From NCBI GenBank assembly GCA_035604335.1, contig DATNIT010000249.1:18276-82275 (forward strand): a stretch of 64,000 nt of DNA, given 5' to 3'. The notes beneath the pieces were generated by a model that saw nothing but the letters and a program-made list of their open reading frames with translations, ran no database searches and was not told where the DNA came from. The DNA comes from DASZHJ01 sp035604335. GTDB lineage: Bacteria > Pseudomonadota > Alphaproteobacteria > ATCC43930 > CGMCC-115725. Of the stretch, positions 25,823-34,525 are shown in pieces; within the stretch, counting starts at the first letter, position 1; each line of letters starts with the position of its first letter. The translations under genes were made by a program, and so were the position numbers.

Positions 25823-27442
25823 TCAGTCCGCCGCGTGGACGCCCGCCGCCGCCACGTCGCGGGTCACGTGGGACTTGAAGCGCTCGAAGTTCTTCTCGAA
25901 GCGCTTGGTGAGCTCGCGGGCGGTGTCGTCGTAGGCGGGTTTGTCCGACCAAGTGTCGCGTGGATTCAAGACATCGTGCGGTACGCCCGGGCAGGCCTGG
26001 GGCACGTGCAGACCGAAAAACGGATCCCGCTTGGTCGCGACGTCCTTGAGCTTGCCGTCGATCGCCGCGCGCACCAGGGTGCGCGTGTGCTGGATCTTCA
26101 TGCGCTGCCCGACGCCATAGGCGCCGCCGGACCAGCCGGTGTTGACGAGCCAGCAGTGGGTCTTGTGCTGCCGGATGCGCTCGCCCAGGAGCTTCGCATA
26201 GACCGAGGGATGGCGCGGCATGAAGGGCGCGCCGAAGCAGGTCGAGAACGTCGCCTGCGGTGCGTTCCCGAGGCCACGCTCGGTGCCGGCGACCCGCGCC
26301 GTGTAGCCCGAGAGGAAATGATAGGCCGCCTGGTCCGGCGTCAGCCGAGCGATCGGCGGCAGCACGCCGAAGGCATCCGCCGTCAGCATGATCACGTTCG
26401 CGGGATGCCCGGCAACGCCGGTCAGGCTCACGTTCGGGATGAAGTCGATGGGATAGCAGGCGCGCGTATTCTCGGTGAGGCTGTCGTCATCGAGATTGGG
26501 CTCGCGCGTCGCGGGGTCCAGCACGACGTTCTCGAGCACGGTGCCGAAGCGGCTGACCGTCGCGTAGATCTCGGGCTCGGCCTCGGGCGAGAGCCGGATC
26601 ACTTTCGCATAGCAGCCACCTTCGAAATTGAAGAGCCCCGTGGGGCTCCAGCCGTGCTCGTCGTCGCCGACCAGCGTGCGCGTGCCGTCGGCGGAGAGCG
26701 TCGTCTTGCCGGTGCCGGAGAGGCCGAAGAACACCGCGCTGTCGCCCTTGGGCCCGACGTTGACGGAGCCGTGCATCGGCAGCACGTCGCGCGGCGGCAG
26801 CAGGTAGTTCAGGAGCCCGAACACCGATTTCTTGATCTCACCCGCGTAGCGCGTGCCGCCGATCAGCACCAGCCGCTCGGTGAAATTGACGAGGATGAAG
26901 ACCTCGGAGTGCAGCTTATCGACCGCGGGCGTCGCCTCGAAGTACGGCAGATGGACGATGGTGAAATCGGGCCGGAAGCTCTTGAACTCGGCGTGCGTCG
27001 GGCGCAGGAACATGTTGCGCGCGAAGAGGCTGTGCCAAGCGCTGTCGCTCACCAGCCGCACCGAGAGCCGGTATTCGGGATCGGCGCCGGCGAAGCAATC
27101 CGTGACGAACGCCTCGCGGCCCTGAAAATTCGCGAGCATGCGGAGCTTCAGGCTCTCGAACACCTCGGGCGAGACGCGCTGATTGATCGCATTCCAGTCG
27201 ACCTCGCCCTCGGTCCCGGCATCGGCGACGATGAACTTGTCGCGCGGCGTACGGCCGGTGTGCACCCCGGTCAGCGCAACGAACGCGCCGCCGGCCGCGA
27301 TCTCGCCCTCCGCCCGCCGGACGGCGTGCTCATAGAGCATTGGAACGCTGAGGTTCCAATGCTCGGTCGCGAGCTTGCGAAAGCCGTGGTGGTCGAGGCC
27401 GATGCTGCCCTTGAGTCCGACCTCTCTCGATGTTCCGTCCAT
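25823..27442 (-). CDS. pckA: Phosphoenolpyruvate carboxykinase (ATP)
   Basis: 539 residues, full length for the family. It converts oxaloacetate and ATP to phosphoenolpyruvate in gluconeogenesis. Motifs: the Walker-type kinase loop GLSGTGKTTLS, the metal/substrate motifs GDDEHGWSPTGLFNFEGGCYAK, the PEPCK-specific TGVHTGRTPRDKF and the RMKIQHTRTLVRAAIDG C-terminal adenine region. The gene is in the classical alphaproteobacterial position beside chvI-chvG, which is known to control it in rhizobia, separated here by one PNPOx-like gene. Confidence 0.98.
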   Translation of the reverse strand: MDGTSREVGLKGSIGLDHHGFRKLATEHWNLSVPMLYEHAVRRAEGEIAAGGAFVALTGVHTGRTPRDKFIVADAGTEGEVDWNAINQRVSPEVFESLKLRMLANFQGREAFVTDCFAGADPEYRLSVRLVSDSAWHSLFARNMFLRPTHAEFKSFRPDFTIVHLPYFEATPAVDKLHSEVFILVNFTERLVLIGGTRYAGEIKKSVFGLLNYLLPPRDVLPMHGSVNVGPKGDSAVFFGLSGTGKTTLSADGTRTLVGDDEHGWSPTGLFNFEGGCYAKVIRLSPEAEPEIYATVSRFGTVLENVVLDPATREPNLDDDSLTENTRACYPIDFIPNVSLTGVAGHPANVIMLTADAFGVLPPIARLTPDQAAYHFLSGYTARVAGTERGLGNAPQATFSTCFGAPFMPRHPSVYAKLLGERIRQHKTHCWLVNTGWSGGAYGVGQRMKIQHTRTLVRAAIDGKLKDVATKRDPFFGLHVPQACPGVPHDVLNPRDTWSDKPAYDDTARELTKRFEKNFERFKSHVTRDVAAAGVHAAD

Positions 27443-27533
27443 CCGCGCGTTTCCTCAATGTCGACTTATTGGTTTGGACCATAGCCGAGCACCGCCGCTC
27501 TCACAATCGGGCTCGGGTGCCCCGCGAACGGGG

Positions 27534-28253
27534 TCAGGACCTCGATAATTCCCCGCTGCTCAGAGCCGTCCGAAGCGCCTCGGCAGCGAGGCTCGGAACA
27601 GGCACGGCGAGCCGCGCGATCGACCCTGCCCGGCGCAGGTCCAGCCCCTCCGGGTCGATGCCCGTGATTCGCCAGCCGCCGCCGTCGAGTCCGAGGGACT
27701 GCACCGCAGCATCAACCATCTTGGCGTCCGCATTCACCGCGGCAAGAGTTGCGGCTTCCTCGCGGGCGAAGCTGCCGTCCGGTGTCACCAGAAGGTCACG
27801 CGTATCTACCCAATGGATCCGGCCAAAGCCCGCGACCAGGTGAGCCCGCGTAATGCCGATGCGGTGGAGATGGAAATCGGCGAATCCCGCATAGAGCTCC
27901 GCCGCCGGATGCTGCGCGAGGAAGCGGTCCCTGAGGCGAGAATCCTCGACCGGAGCGGCCTCGCCCAGAACCGTCACCCGCGGACCCGTGAGCGGGTCGT
28001 CCAGGCCTTGGGTTCCGTCGAACAGCAGCGAGACCCGCCGCTCGGCCTTGATGTTCTTGGCGTGCTCGGAAAGATCCGAGATCAGCAAGAGCGGCGATGC
28101 GTCGTGATCGAGCGCCACCAGGACCAGGGACGCGAAGGGCCAGCCGCCCTGCGACGTCGCAAGCGCGGCGCGGTCCGTCGCCCGCATGACCGCGCGCGCT
28201 CGTCGGGCGGGCGTATCGGCTTGGGGTGCGTTGCTGGAAGCGGGCTGAGCCAT
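27534..28253 (-). CDS. PNPOx-like flavin/haem-binding protein with DUF2470 (HugZ-like)
   Basis: 239 residues from the ATG at 28253; an ATG at 28280 would add nine residues. The N-terminal split-barrel (ATSQGGWPFASLVLVALD, SDLSEHAKNI, RVSLLFDG) is that of pyridoxamine-phosphate-oxidase-like proteins, with LHRIGITRAHLVAGFGRIHWV ending it; the C-terminal DUF2470 (ATLAAVNADAKMVDAAV...) occurs in the HugZ haem-degrading group, although the haem-ligating His equivalents are not certain. Divergent from chvI: the 231-base gap 28254-28484 holds both promoters. Confidence 0.82.
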   Translation of the reverse strand: MAQPASSNAPQADTPARRARAVMRATDRAALATSQGGWPFASLVLVALDHDASPLLLISDLSEHAKNIKAERRVSLLFDGTQGLDDPLTGPRVTVLGEAAPVEDSRLRDRFLAQHPAAELYAGFADFHLHRIGITRAHLVAGFGRIHWVDTRDLLVTPDGSFAREEAATLAAVNADAKMVDAAVQSLGLDGGGWRITGIDPEGLDLRRAGSIARLAVPVPSLAAEALRTALSSGELSRS

Positions 28254-28484
28254 GCCGACGGCGATCTTAGCGGAGCCCATCCGCGCGGCAAACGGGCCTT
28301 TGGCCGGCAAGCTGGCTCGTTCGGGGGAGCGGGGTTGAAACGGCGGGCAAAGTGAGTAGTTTGCTCGCCCTATGTCGGATTCCCGCCCAAAAGGTGCCAC
28401 AGTGACAGTGGAGACTCGGTCGTGATGAAGGGGACTCCGGGGCAACCCTCGCGGACCCCGCCCGCACAGCAGAAGGACCGACTC

Positions 28485-29180
28485 GTGGGCAGCACCATTG
28501 CGCTGGTCGATGACGACCGCAACATCCTGACCTCCGTCGCCATGACCCTGGAGGCGGAGGGCTTCACCGTGCGCACCTATGCCGATGGCGCCGAGGCGCT
28601 CAAGGCGATCCAGCAGCAGCCGGTCGACCTCGCGATCCTCGACATCAAGATGCCGCGCATGGACGGCCTCGAGTTGCTCTCGCACCTGCGCAAGCAAAGC
28701 AAGATGCCCGTGATCTTCCTGACCTCCAAGGACGACGAGGTCGACGAGGTCCTGGGCCTGCGCATGGGCGCCGATGACTACATCAAGAAGCCGTTCTCCC
28801 AGCGGCTGCTGATCGAGCGCATCCGTGCCTTGCTGCGTCGCGGCGACATGGCGCGCGGAGGCGAAAGCGAGAGCGAGCCTGTGATCCAGCGCGGCGACCT
28901 CCTGCTCGATCCCGCGCGCCACCAATGCACGTGGAAAGGCGAGAGCGTCGATCTCACCGTCACGGAGTTCCTGATCCTGAAGGCACTGGCGCTGCGCCCC
29001 GGCCACGTGAAGAGCCGCGACCAGCTCATGGACAGCGCCTACGGCGAGCACATCTACGTCGACGACCGCACGATCGACAGCCACATCAAGCGGCTCCGGA
29101 AGAAATTCAAGTCGGCGGACGATGAATTCTCGCAGATCGAGACACTCTACGGGGTGGGCTATCGCTACCGCGACCGATGA
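28485..29180 (+). CDS. chvI: Two-component response regulator ChvI
   Basis: 231 residues from the GTG at 28485, which has an AGAAGGA ribosome site at 7-base spacing and gives the family's usual N-terminus just before IALVDDDRNILTSV; a GTG/ATG pair at 28422/28425 would add about 20 unconserved residues. Receiver domain with phospho-acceptor in LAILDIKMPRMDG, then an OmpR/PhoB winged-helix domain (LTVTEFLILKALALRPGHVKSRDQLMD, DDRTIDSHIKRLRKKF). ChvI with ChvG senses acid/envelope stress and controls exopolysaccharide, central carbon and virulence genes in rhizobia. Confidence 0.95.
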   Translation: MGSTIALVDDDRNILTSVAMTLEAEGFTVRTYADGAEALKAIQQQPVDLAILDIKMPRMDGLELLSHLRKQSKMPVIFLTSKDDEVDEVLGLRMGADDYIKKPFSQRLLIERIRALLRRGDMARGGESESEPVIQRGDLLLDPARHQCTWKGESVDLTVTEFLILKALALRPGHVKSRDQLMDSAYGEHIYVDDRTIDSHIKRLRKKFKSADDEFSQIETLYGVGYRYRDR

Positions 29181-30864
29181 TCCCCGCGCCGGCGCCGGGC
29201 ACGACCGGGAGGGACCGGCTCCGAGCGCCGAGCCGCGGGAAGCCGCCGGTCGCCGCGCGAAGCGACGGAGGCGGCGGCTCTCGCCGCTCACCCGCCGCAT
29301 CCTCGCGGTCAATGTCGCGGCCTTGGCCCTGCTCGGCCTCGGACTCCTCTACCTCGGCGGCTACCGCACCAGCCTGATCAACGCGCAACTCGACGCGCTC
29401 CAGACCCAGGGGGAGATCTCGGCCGCGGCGCTGGCGGAGGGCGCGGTGTACGAGACGCCTGGCGAGCCCGAATACCTGATCCCTGAACTCGGCCGGCAGA
29501 TGCTGACGCGGCTGGTCGAGCCGGCCAAGACGCGCGCGCGGCTGTTCGATGCCGCGGGCACGCTGGTGGCCGACAGCCGCTGGCTCCCAGGCCCCGGCGA
29601 TACGGTACAGGTGGAGGCTTTGGAGGCACCCGACGCCGAGAACTCGCCCGCGCGCCTCAGCGAGAGGATCCTCAACAGCGTGCGGCGCCTGCTGCCGGCG
29701 TCGACGGACTATCCGCCGTATGTCGAGTACGTCGCGCCCACGGCCCAGGATTATACCGAGGTCGCGGCGGCTCTCGAAGGCGAGGCGGCCCGCGCCGTAC
29801 GCCGCGATCGCCAGACCGGCGAGCTCGTGCTCAGCGTCGCCGTGCCGATCCAGCGCTACAAGAAAGTTCTGGGCGCGGTGCTGTTCTCGAGCGGCAGCCA
29901 CGACATCGAGCGCGCGATCCACCAGGTGCGCCTGGAGATCCTGAAGGTGTTCCTGATCGTGCTCAGCGTGACGGTGCTGCTGTCGATCTATCTCGCGGGC
30001 ACCATCGCGCGGCCGATCCGGCGGCTTGCCATCGCGGCCGAGCGCGTGCGCCGCGGCCATGGGCGCCAGGTGGCGATCCCCGATCTCACCGACCGAAAGG
30101 ACGAGATCGGCGAGCTCTCGGGGGCGCTGCGCGAGATGACCGATGCGCTCTGGCGCCGGATGGACGCGATCGAGCATTTTGCCGCCGACGTCGCTCATGA
30201 GATCAAGAACCCGCTGACGTCGCTCAAGAGCGCGGTCGAGACCGTGGCGCGCGTCACCGATCCCGAGAAGCAGCGTCGGCTGCTCAACGTGGTGGTCGAG
30301 GACGTCGCGCGCTTGGACCGGCTGATCAGCGACATCTCCGACGCCTCACGGCTCGACGCCGAGATGAGCCGCATCGAGCTCGAGCCGGTGCCGTTGGCCG
30401 ACATGCTGCGGGCGCTGGTCGACGTGCACGAGGCCGCCCAGAAAGAAGGCGCGCCGGGGCTCGAGCTGGTGCTGCCGCTGGGCCCCGCCAAGTCGGCGCT
30501 CACCGTGCTCGGCATGGAAAGCCGGCTCGGCCAGGTGTTCCGCAATCTCATCACGAACGCGATCTCGTTCAGCCCGCCCGGCGGCACGATCCGGATCGCC
30601 GCCGAGCGCGACGGCGATTTCGTCCGCGTCACCGTGGAGGACGAGGGCCCCGGCATTCCCGAGGGCAAGCTCGAGGCGATCTTCGATCGCTTCTATACGG
30701 AGCGGCCCGCCGGCGAGAAATTCGGGACCCACAGCGGCCTCGGCCTCTCGATCTCCAAGCAGATCGTCGAGGCCCACAACGGCACCATCCGCGCCGAGAA
30801 CCGCCGGGACAACCAAGGCGGCACCGTCGGCGCCCGCTTCATCGTCGAGCTGCCGGCGGCGTGA
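29122..30864 (+). CDS. chvG: Sensor histidine kinase ChvG (ExoS)
   Basis: 580 residues. The ATG at 29122 lies 59 bases inside chvI; no other ATG/GTG precedes the first membrane helix, so I accept it, with doubt. Arg-rich cytoplasmic tail (1-57), TM1 (about 60-80), a periplasmic sensor domain of about 190 residues, TM2 (about 276-296), HAMP, then the H-box AADVAHEIKNPLTSL with the phospho-His, N-box NLITNAISF, G-boxes DEGPGIPEG and GLGLSISKQI. Partner of ChvI. Confidence 0.93.
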   Translation: MNSRRSRHSTGWAIATATDDPRAGAGHDREGPAPSAEPREAAGRRAKRRRRRLSPLTRRILAVNVAALALLGLGLLYLGGYRTSLINAQLDALQTQGEISAAALAEGAVYETPGEPEYLIPELGRQMLTRLVEPAKTRARLFDAAGTLVADSRWLPGPGDTVQVEALEAPDAENSPARLSERILNSVRRLLPASTDYPPYVEYVAPTAQDYTEVAAALEGEAARAVRRDRQTGELVLSVAVPIQRYKKVLGAVLFSSGSHDIERAIHQVRLEILKVFLIVLSVTVLLSIYLAGTIARPIRRLAIAAERVRRGHGRQVAIPDLTDRKDEIGELSGALREMTDALWRRMDAIEHFAADVAHEIKNPLTSLKSAVETVARVTDPEKQRRLLNVVVEDVARLDRLISDISDASRLDAEMSRIELEPVPLADMLRALVDVHEAAQKEGAPGLELVLPLGPAKSALTVLGMESRLGQVFRNLITNAISFSPPGGTIRIAAERDGDFVRVTVEDEGPGIPEGKLEAIFDRFYTERPAGEKFGTHSGLGLSISKQIVEAHNGTIRAENRRDNQGGTVGARFIVELPAA

Positions 30865-30875
30865 GAGGCGGCCAA

Positions 30876-30904
30876 TTGACAGCTGCGCTGCTCACCCTTA
30901 ATTT
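30876..30904 (+). promoter_or_regulatory. Putative sigma-70 promoter of the toxin-antitoxin operon
   Basis: A perfect -35 TTGACA at 30876-30881 is followed after 17 bases by a weak -10 TAATTT at 30899-30904. Transcription would start at about 30911, that is, within the palindrome at 30910-30921, as expected for an autorepressed operon. Confidence 0.45.
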
Positions 30905-30909
30905 TACAT

Positions 30910-30921
30910 CCGTTATAACGG
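30910..30921. promoter_or_regulatory. Perfect 12-bp palindrome, likely antitoxin operator
   Basis: CCGTTATAACGG is fully self-complementary and lies 10 bases before the antitoxin ATG. AbrB/MazE-like antitoxins bind such short palindromes and repress their own operon. Confidence 0.6.
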
Positions 30922-30931
30922 CGGGTGCAAG

Positions 30932-31156
30932 ATGCTCAAACTCAAGGTGACCAAGGTCGGCAATTCCAAGGCGCTCATCCTCAACAAGGAGGCGGTCGCG
31001 CGTCTCAAGGTCGAGGAGGGCGACACGCTCTGCCTGACCGAGGTGCCTGGCGGATACCGCCTGACGGTGGACGATCCCGAGTTCGAGCGCCGCATGACCT
31101 CGGCGCGCAAGATGGCGAAGAAGTGGCGGCCACTGCTGCGCGAGCTCGCGAAATAG
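30932..31156 (+). CDS. AbrB/MazE-family antitoxin
   Basis: 74 residues. The swapped-hairpin AbrB/MazE DNA-binding fold is recognisable from LKLKVTKVGNSKALILNKEAVARLKVEEGDTLCLTEVPGGYRLT: the V-x-K-x-GNS-x-A-x-x-x-NKE pattern with alternating hydrophobic strands. The last 25 basic residues (RRMTSARKMAKKWRPLLREL) probably form the toxin-binding helix. The toxin follows after 3 bases. Predicted to neutralise the Doc toxin and, with it, repress the operon at the upstream palindrome. Confidence 0.9.
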   Translation: MLKLKVTKVGNSKALILNKEAVARLKVEEGDTLCLTEVPGGYRLTVDDPEFERRMTSARKMAKKWRPLLRELAK

Positions 31157-31159
31157 CGC

Positions 31160-31549
31160 ATGGACTACGCGTGGCTCTCCGCCCGCGACGCCCTGGCAAT
31201 CCACGAAGAACAGCTGGCGGAACATGGCGGCGCCGATGGCGTGCGGGACGCCGGCCTCTTGGAATCCGGGCTCGCGCGCCCGAAAAATCTGCTCGCCTAC
31301 GGTAAACCGGACTTTGCGGATTTAGCCGCCGCCTACGCCGCCGGCGTCGCGCGCAACCATCCCTTCGTCGACGGCAACAAGCGGACGGCTTGGATGCTCG
31401 CGGTCGTCTTCCTCGACCTCAACGGCCTCGATCTCGACGCCGATATCGTCGATGCCCTCCAAGCGATGCTCGCGCTCGCCGAAGGCCGCATCGACGAGCG
31501 CGCCTTCGCCGCCTGGATGCGGCCGCAGCTCAAACCGCATCAGAGCTGA
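31160..31549 (+). CDS. Death-on-curing (Doc/Fic-fold) toxin
   Basis: 129 residues. The catalytic Fic/Doc motif HPFVDGNKRT is at 67-76; WLSARDALAIHEEQLAEHGG and VRDAGLLESGLARP at the N-terminus are the Doc-family flap and substrate segments. Doc of phage P1 phosphorylates elongation factor Tu and halts translation; the lysine-containing GNKRT loop and short length fit that type rather than AMP-transferring Fic. The pair interrupts the conserved chvG-hprK neighbourhood, a sign of acquisition. Confidence 0.92.
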   Translation: MDYAWLSARDALAIHEEQLAEHGGADGVRDAGLLESGLARPKNLLAYGKPDFADLAAAYAAGVARNHPFVDGNKRTAWMLAVVFLDLNGLDLDADIVDALQAMLALAEGRIDERAFAAWMRPQLKPHQS

Positions 31550-31561
31550 CCGATCGCGCCC

Positions 31562-32269
31562 TCAGCCCGAGAGGCCCATCACGACTTCGTAGATGGTGAT
31601 GTCGCCGTGGCGGACCGGGCGCACGGTGGCGCCGACCGCGTGGAGGGACTCCGCAAGCGCGCGTGCCTCGGCCTCGTCGGTGCCGCTGCGGATGATCATC
31701 TCGCCGCGCACGCGGACATCGCTGGCGGCGTGCCGCACGGGCGGCTGTACTGGCGGCGCCGCAACCAGGCTGGGCGGAGGCGCTCCGCGCGAGGGTGCCG
31801 CAGGCGACGTCGCGATCGTTCCCCGAGGGCCCGCTGTCGGCGGACCGACGGTCGCGCTCGGCGAGTTCGAGGCGGCGAGCAACGGTGCCGGGCTCGGCGG
31901 GGGCAGCGCCGCGGGCGTCGGCGCGGTTTCAGCTGGCGCCTCCTCGACCGGAGCAGCCGTCGCGGCGACGGCCGGCGCCGGCGAAGTGAGGCCCGGCGAG
32001 GCCGCGTGGAGCGGCAGGGCTGGCGGCAGCGCCGCGACCGCGACCACGCTCGCGTCCGATCCGCAGATGGATTTTCCCTGAATCAGGCGCCAGAGCCGGC
32101 AATCCTTCTGCGCGAGGAGCGAGATCGCCTGGTCGGTGACGGTCTTGCCGGTGGACGCCATCGAGAGGCCGTCCGCCACGAAGGACGCTATGGTGAACGC
32201 AGGCGGCAGGACGCAGCCGGCGATGCCGGACACGAGCGCGATCAGCACGGCCATCCGGATTGGACGCAT
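31562..32269 (-). CDS. Alphaproteobacterial lipoprotein with Ala/Pro-rich linker
   Basis: 235 residues from the ATG at 32269, behind an AAGGGAA ribosome site. The lipobox is GIAGC (Cys19). Residues 20-75 carry a motif set I have seen in small alphaproteobacterial lipoproteins: SFVADGLSMASTGKTVTDQAISLLAQKDCRLWRLIQGKSICG. A long low-complexity Ala/Pro linker (about 85-175) follows, then a C-terminal domain of about 50 residues (RVRGEMIIRSGTDEAEARALAESLHAVGATVRPV) reminiscent of a SPOR or ferredoxin-like fold that might bind peptidoglycan. Divergent from hprK by 141 bases; convergent with the toxin gene. Confidence 0.65.
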   Translation of the reverse strand: MRPIRMAVLIALVSGIAGCVLPPAFTIASFVADGLSMASTGKTVTDQAISLLAQKDCRLWRLIQGKSICGSDASVVAVAALPPALPLHAASPGLTSPAPAVAATAAPVEEAPAETAPTPAALPPPSPAPLLAASNSPSATVGPPTAGPRGTIATSPAAPSRGAPPPSLVAAPPVQPPVRHAASDVRVRGEMIIRSGTDEAEARALAESLHAVGATVRPVRHGDITIYEVVMGLSG

Positions 32270-32410
32270 TGGTTCCCTTGGGGCCGCAGGGCAGCAGCGC
32301 AGGGTGAGAATGCGACCCCAAGCCTTAAGGAACCGCGAACCCAGCCGCGAAAATCCGGTTTGAAGAACATCCAATGAACATGCGGCGGATCGGCCGAGAG
32401 GATTGACACC

Positions 32411-32887
32411 GTGACGGGGGTGGCTCACCTAAGACCGGCCATGATTTTGGTGCACGGCACAACGGTGGCGCTGGAAGGGGAGGGCGTGCTGTTGCGCGGA
32501 CCTTCCGGCAGCGGCAAGAGCGACCTCGCCCTGCGGCTCATCGACAAAGGGGCGCGTCTGGTCGCCGACGATCAGACCGAGCTCAGACGCGCGGCGCAGG
32601 GCTTGATCGCGCGCTCGCCCCCCGGCATTGCCGGCCGCATGGAAGTCCGGGGCGTCGGCATCCTGAGGGTACCGGCGGTGCCCAGCGCGCCGCTCCGGCT
32701 GGTGGTGGACCTGGTTGCGCCAAATCGAGTGGAGCGCCTGCCGGAGCCGCAGTTCTGCGACTACCTTCAATGCTCTCTGCCGCTGCTGGCGCTGGCGCCC
32801 TTCGAGGCCTCGACGCCCGCCAAGATCCGCCTCGCCCTCGCTGGCTTGGTAAAGACCGCGGTCCTCCCTATAGTCGGGGCGCCATGA
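32411..32887 (+). CDS. hprK: Short HPr kinase/phosphorylase (alphaproteobacterial type)
   Basis: 158 residues from a GTG with agagga at 8-base spacing (an ATG at 32441 is the alternative). Only the kinase domain of HprK is present, as usual in alphaproteobacteria: Walker A GPSGSGKS at 30-37, then LVADDQTEL and the GRMEVRGVGIL signature loop. It phosphorylates a Ser of HPr (ptsH, two genes downstream) in response to metabolites. First gene of the chain hprK-rapZ-EIIA-ptsH-ptsI, each overlapping the next. Confidence 0.93.
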   Translation: MTGVAHLRPAMILVHGTTVALEGEGVLLRGPSGSGKSDLALRLIDKGARLVADDQTELRRAAQGLIARSPPGIAGRMEVRGVGILRVPAVPSAPLRLVVDLVAPNRVERLPEPQFCDYLQCSLPLLALAPFEASTPAKIRLALAGLVKTAVLPIVGAP

Positions 32888-33810
32888 CGCAACCGGCACC
32901 CGTCTCGGCGGCTGTTTCGGACGGCCCGCAACCCGCGGCATCAAGCCGCGTCCTGGTGGTAACGGGCATGTCCGGCGCGGGCCGGTCGACCGCGCTCAAG
33001 GCCTTGGAAGACCTGGGTTATGAAGCGGTCGATAACCTGCCGCTGTCGCTAGTTCCGAGCCTGATGAGTCATCGGCCGCTCCGCGCGCCGTTGGCGCTCG
33101 GAGCCGATGTCCGGACCCGGGATTTCGGCGTCACCGCCCTCGCCGATACCCTCGACCGGCTGGCGCGGGACGGCGGAACACGGCCGGCCGTGGTGTTTCT
33201 CGACTGCGGCGACGATCGGCTGGTGCAGCGATTTACCGAGACGCGCCGGCGCCATCCCATGGCCGCGGACCGGCCGGTGATCGATGGGATCCGGCTCGAG
33301 CGGCAATACGTTTCGCCCTTGCGAGATCGGGCCGACCTCGTTATCGATACCTCCGACCTCAGCCCGGCAGACCTCAAGCGCGTCCTTCACGGTCATTTCG
33401 CGCTCGATCGCTCACCCGGCATCGCACTCTCGGTGATCTCCTTTTCCTATCGCCACGGCCTGCCGCGTGATGCCGACATCGTCTTTGATGCTCGCTTTCT
33501 GCGTAACCCGCACTACGTGGCGGCGCTTAAGCCCCAGACCGGGCTCGATCCCGAGGTCGGCGCCTATATCGCCGGCGACCCGGATTTTCCCAGCTTCTTC
33601 CGCGATCTCGGCGCGCTCGTGGACTCCCTGCTGCCGCGCTTCGAGCGCGAGGGGAAGAGCTACCTCACCATTGCCATCGGCTGTACCGGCGGCCGTCATC
33701 GCTCCGTCTATCTGGCGGAGCGGCTTGCGGCTTGGCTCGGGGAGCGGGGCCGCGCTGTGAGCGTGCGCCATCGCGACCTCGCCGCCGGCTCTTCCAAGGA
33801 CGCTCAATGA
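32884..33810 (+). CDS. rapZ: RNase adapter / nucleotide-binding protein RapZ
   Basis: 308 residues, ATGA overlap with hprK. Walker A is GMSGAGRSTALKALEDLGYEAVDNLP, with Arg replacing Lys as in many alphaproteobacterial members; the C-terminal domain has SFSYRHGLPRDADIVFDARFLRNPHY and the signature IAIGCTGGRHRSVYLAERLA. In enterobacteria RapZ directs RNase E to the GlmZ small RNA and senses glucosamine-6-phosphate; in alphaproteobacteria the target is unknown, but the place within the PTS operon is constant. Confidence 0.94.
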   Translation: MTQPAPVSAAVSDGPQPAASSRVLVVTGMSGAGRSTALKALEDLGYEAVDNLPLSLVPSLMSHRPLRAPLALGADVRTRDFGVTALADTLDRLARDGGTRPAVVFLDCGDDRLVQRFTETRRRHPMAADRPVIDGIRLERQYVSPLRDRADLVIDTSDLSPADLKRVLHGHFALDRSPGIALSVISFSYRHGLPRDADIVFDARFLRNPHYVAALKPQTGLDPEVGAYIAGDPDFPSFFRDLGALVDSLLPRFEREGKSYLTIAIGCTGGRHRSVYLAERLAAWLGERGRAVSVRHRDLAAGSSKDAQ

Positions 33811-34214
33811 TAGGCATCGTCATCGTCACCCATGGCCGTCTCGCCGCGGAATTCATCGCGGCGCTCGAGCATGTCGTGGGGCCGCAGCGGGATATCGCCG
33901 CCATTTGCATCGGCCCCGACGACGACATGGAGCAGCGCCGTCAGGACATCCTGCAATCCGTCCGCGCCGTGGATACGGGGGACGGCGTGGTGCTGCTCAC
34001 CGACATGTTCGGCGGTACCCCCTCCAACCTTGCGATCTCCGTCATGGATCGGCCCAAGATCGAGGTGATCGCCGGTATCAATCTGCCCATGCTGATCAAG
34101 CTCGCCAGCCTCCGCTCGACCGAAACGCTCGCCGACGCGGTGCGCGGCGCCCAGGAGGCGGGGCGCAAATACATCAACGTGGCGTCCCAGCTCCTCGCCG
34201 ACGCGCGCGGATGA
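33807..34214 (+). CDS. PTS EIIA component, mannose family
   Basis: 135 residues; ATG in a 4-base overlap with rapZ. The phosphorylated His is H9 in IVIVTHGRLAAEF; GDGVVLLTDMFGGTPSNLA and INLPMLIKLASLR are EIIA-Man hallmarks. No EIIB, EIIC or EIID is encoded here, so this EIIA is a regulatory phosphocarrier at the end of the EI-HPr relay rather than a sugar importer. In rhizobia the equivalent protein (EIIA-Man/ManX) affects ChvG signalling and carbon control. Confidence 0.93.
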   Translation: MIGIVIVTHGRLAAEFIAALEHVVGPQRDIAAICIGPDDDMEQRRQDILQSVRAVDTGDGVVLLTDMFGGTPSNLAISVMDRPKIEVIAGINLPMLIKLASLRSTETLADAVRGAQEAGRKYINVASQLLADARG

Positions 34215-34525
34215 GCGACGTCGAGACCGCGGGCACCGGCGCCGATCAGCCCGCGAGCGCGGCACAGCGTACCGTCACCATCTGCAACAAACGCGGTCTC
34301 CATGCCCGCGCCGCCGCCCGCTTCGTCAAACTCGCTTGGCAGTTCGATGCCGAGGTGACCGTGCGCAAGAACGGCACCACGGTCTCCGGCCGCTCGATCA
34401 TGGGGCTGATGATGCTGGCGGCCGGACCCGGCACCGCCATCGAGCTCGCCGCCACCGGCCGGGAGGCGGAGCGCGCCGTGGCGGCGCTCGCCGATCTCGT
34501 CGCCGGCGGCTTCGATGAAGGGTGA
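34211..34525 (+). CDS. ptsH: Phosphocarrier protein HPr
   Basis: 104 residues including an 18-residue N-terminal tail not found in most HPr proteins. The active-site His is H31 (NKRGLHARAAA) and the HprK target is S62 (VSGRSIMGLMML); both are intact. Receives phosphate from EI and passes it to EIIA. ATGA overlap with the EIIA gene and an 11-base overlap with ptsI. Confidence 0.94.
   Translation: MSDVETAGTGADQPASAAQRTVTICNKRGLHARAAARFVKLAWQFDAEVTVRKNGTTVSGRSIMGLMMLAAGPGTAIELAATGREAERAVAALADLVAGGFDEG

Noticed and set aside
30876..30919. TTGACA with TATAAC (inside the palindrome) as promoter pair
   Set aside because: The spacing is 32 bases, far beyond 16-18; the TAATTT hexamer at 17 bases is more plausible.
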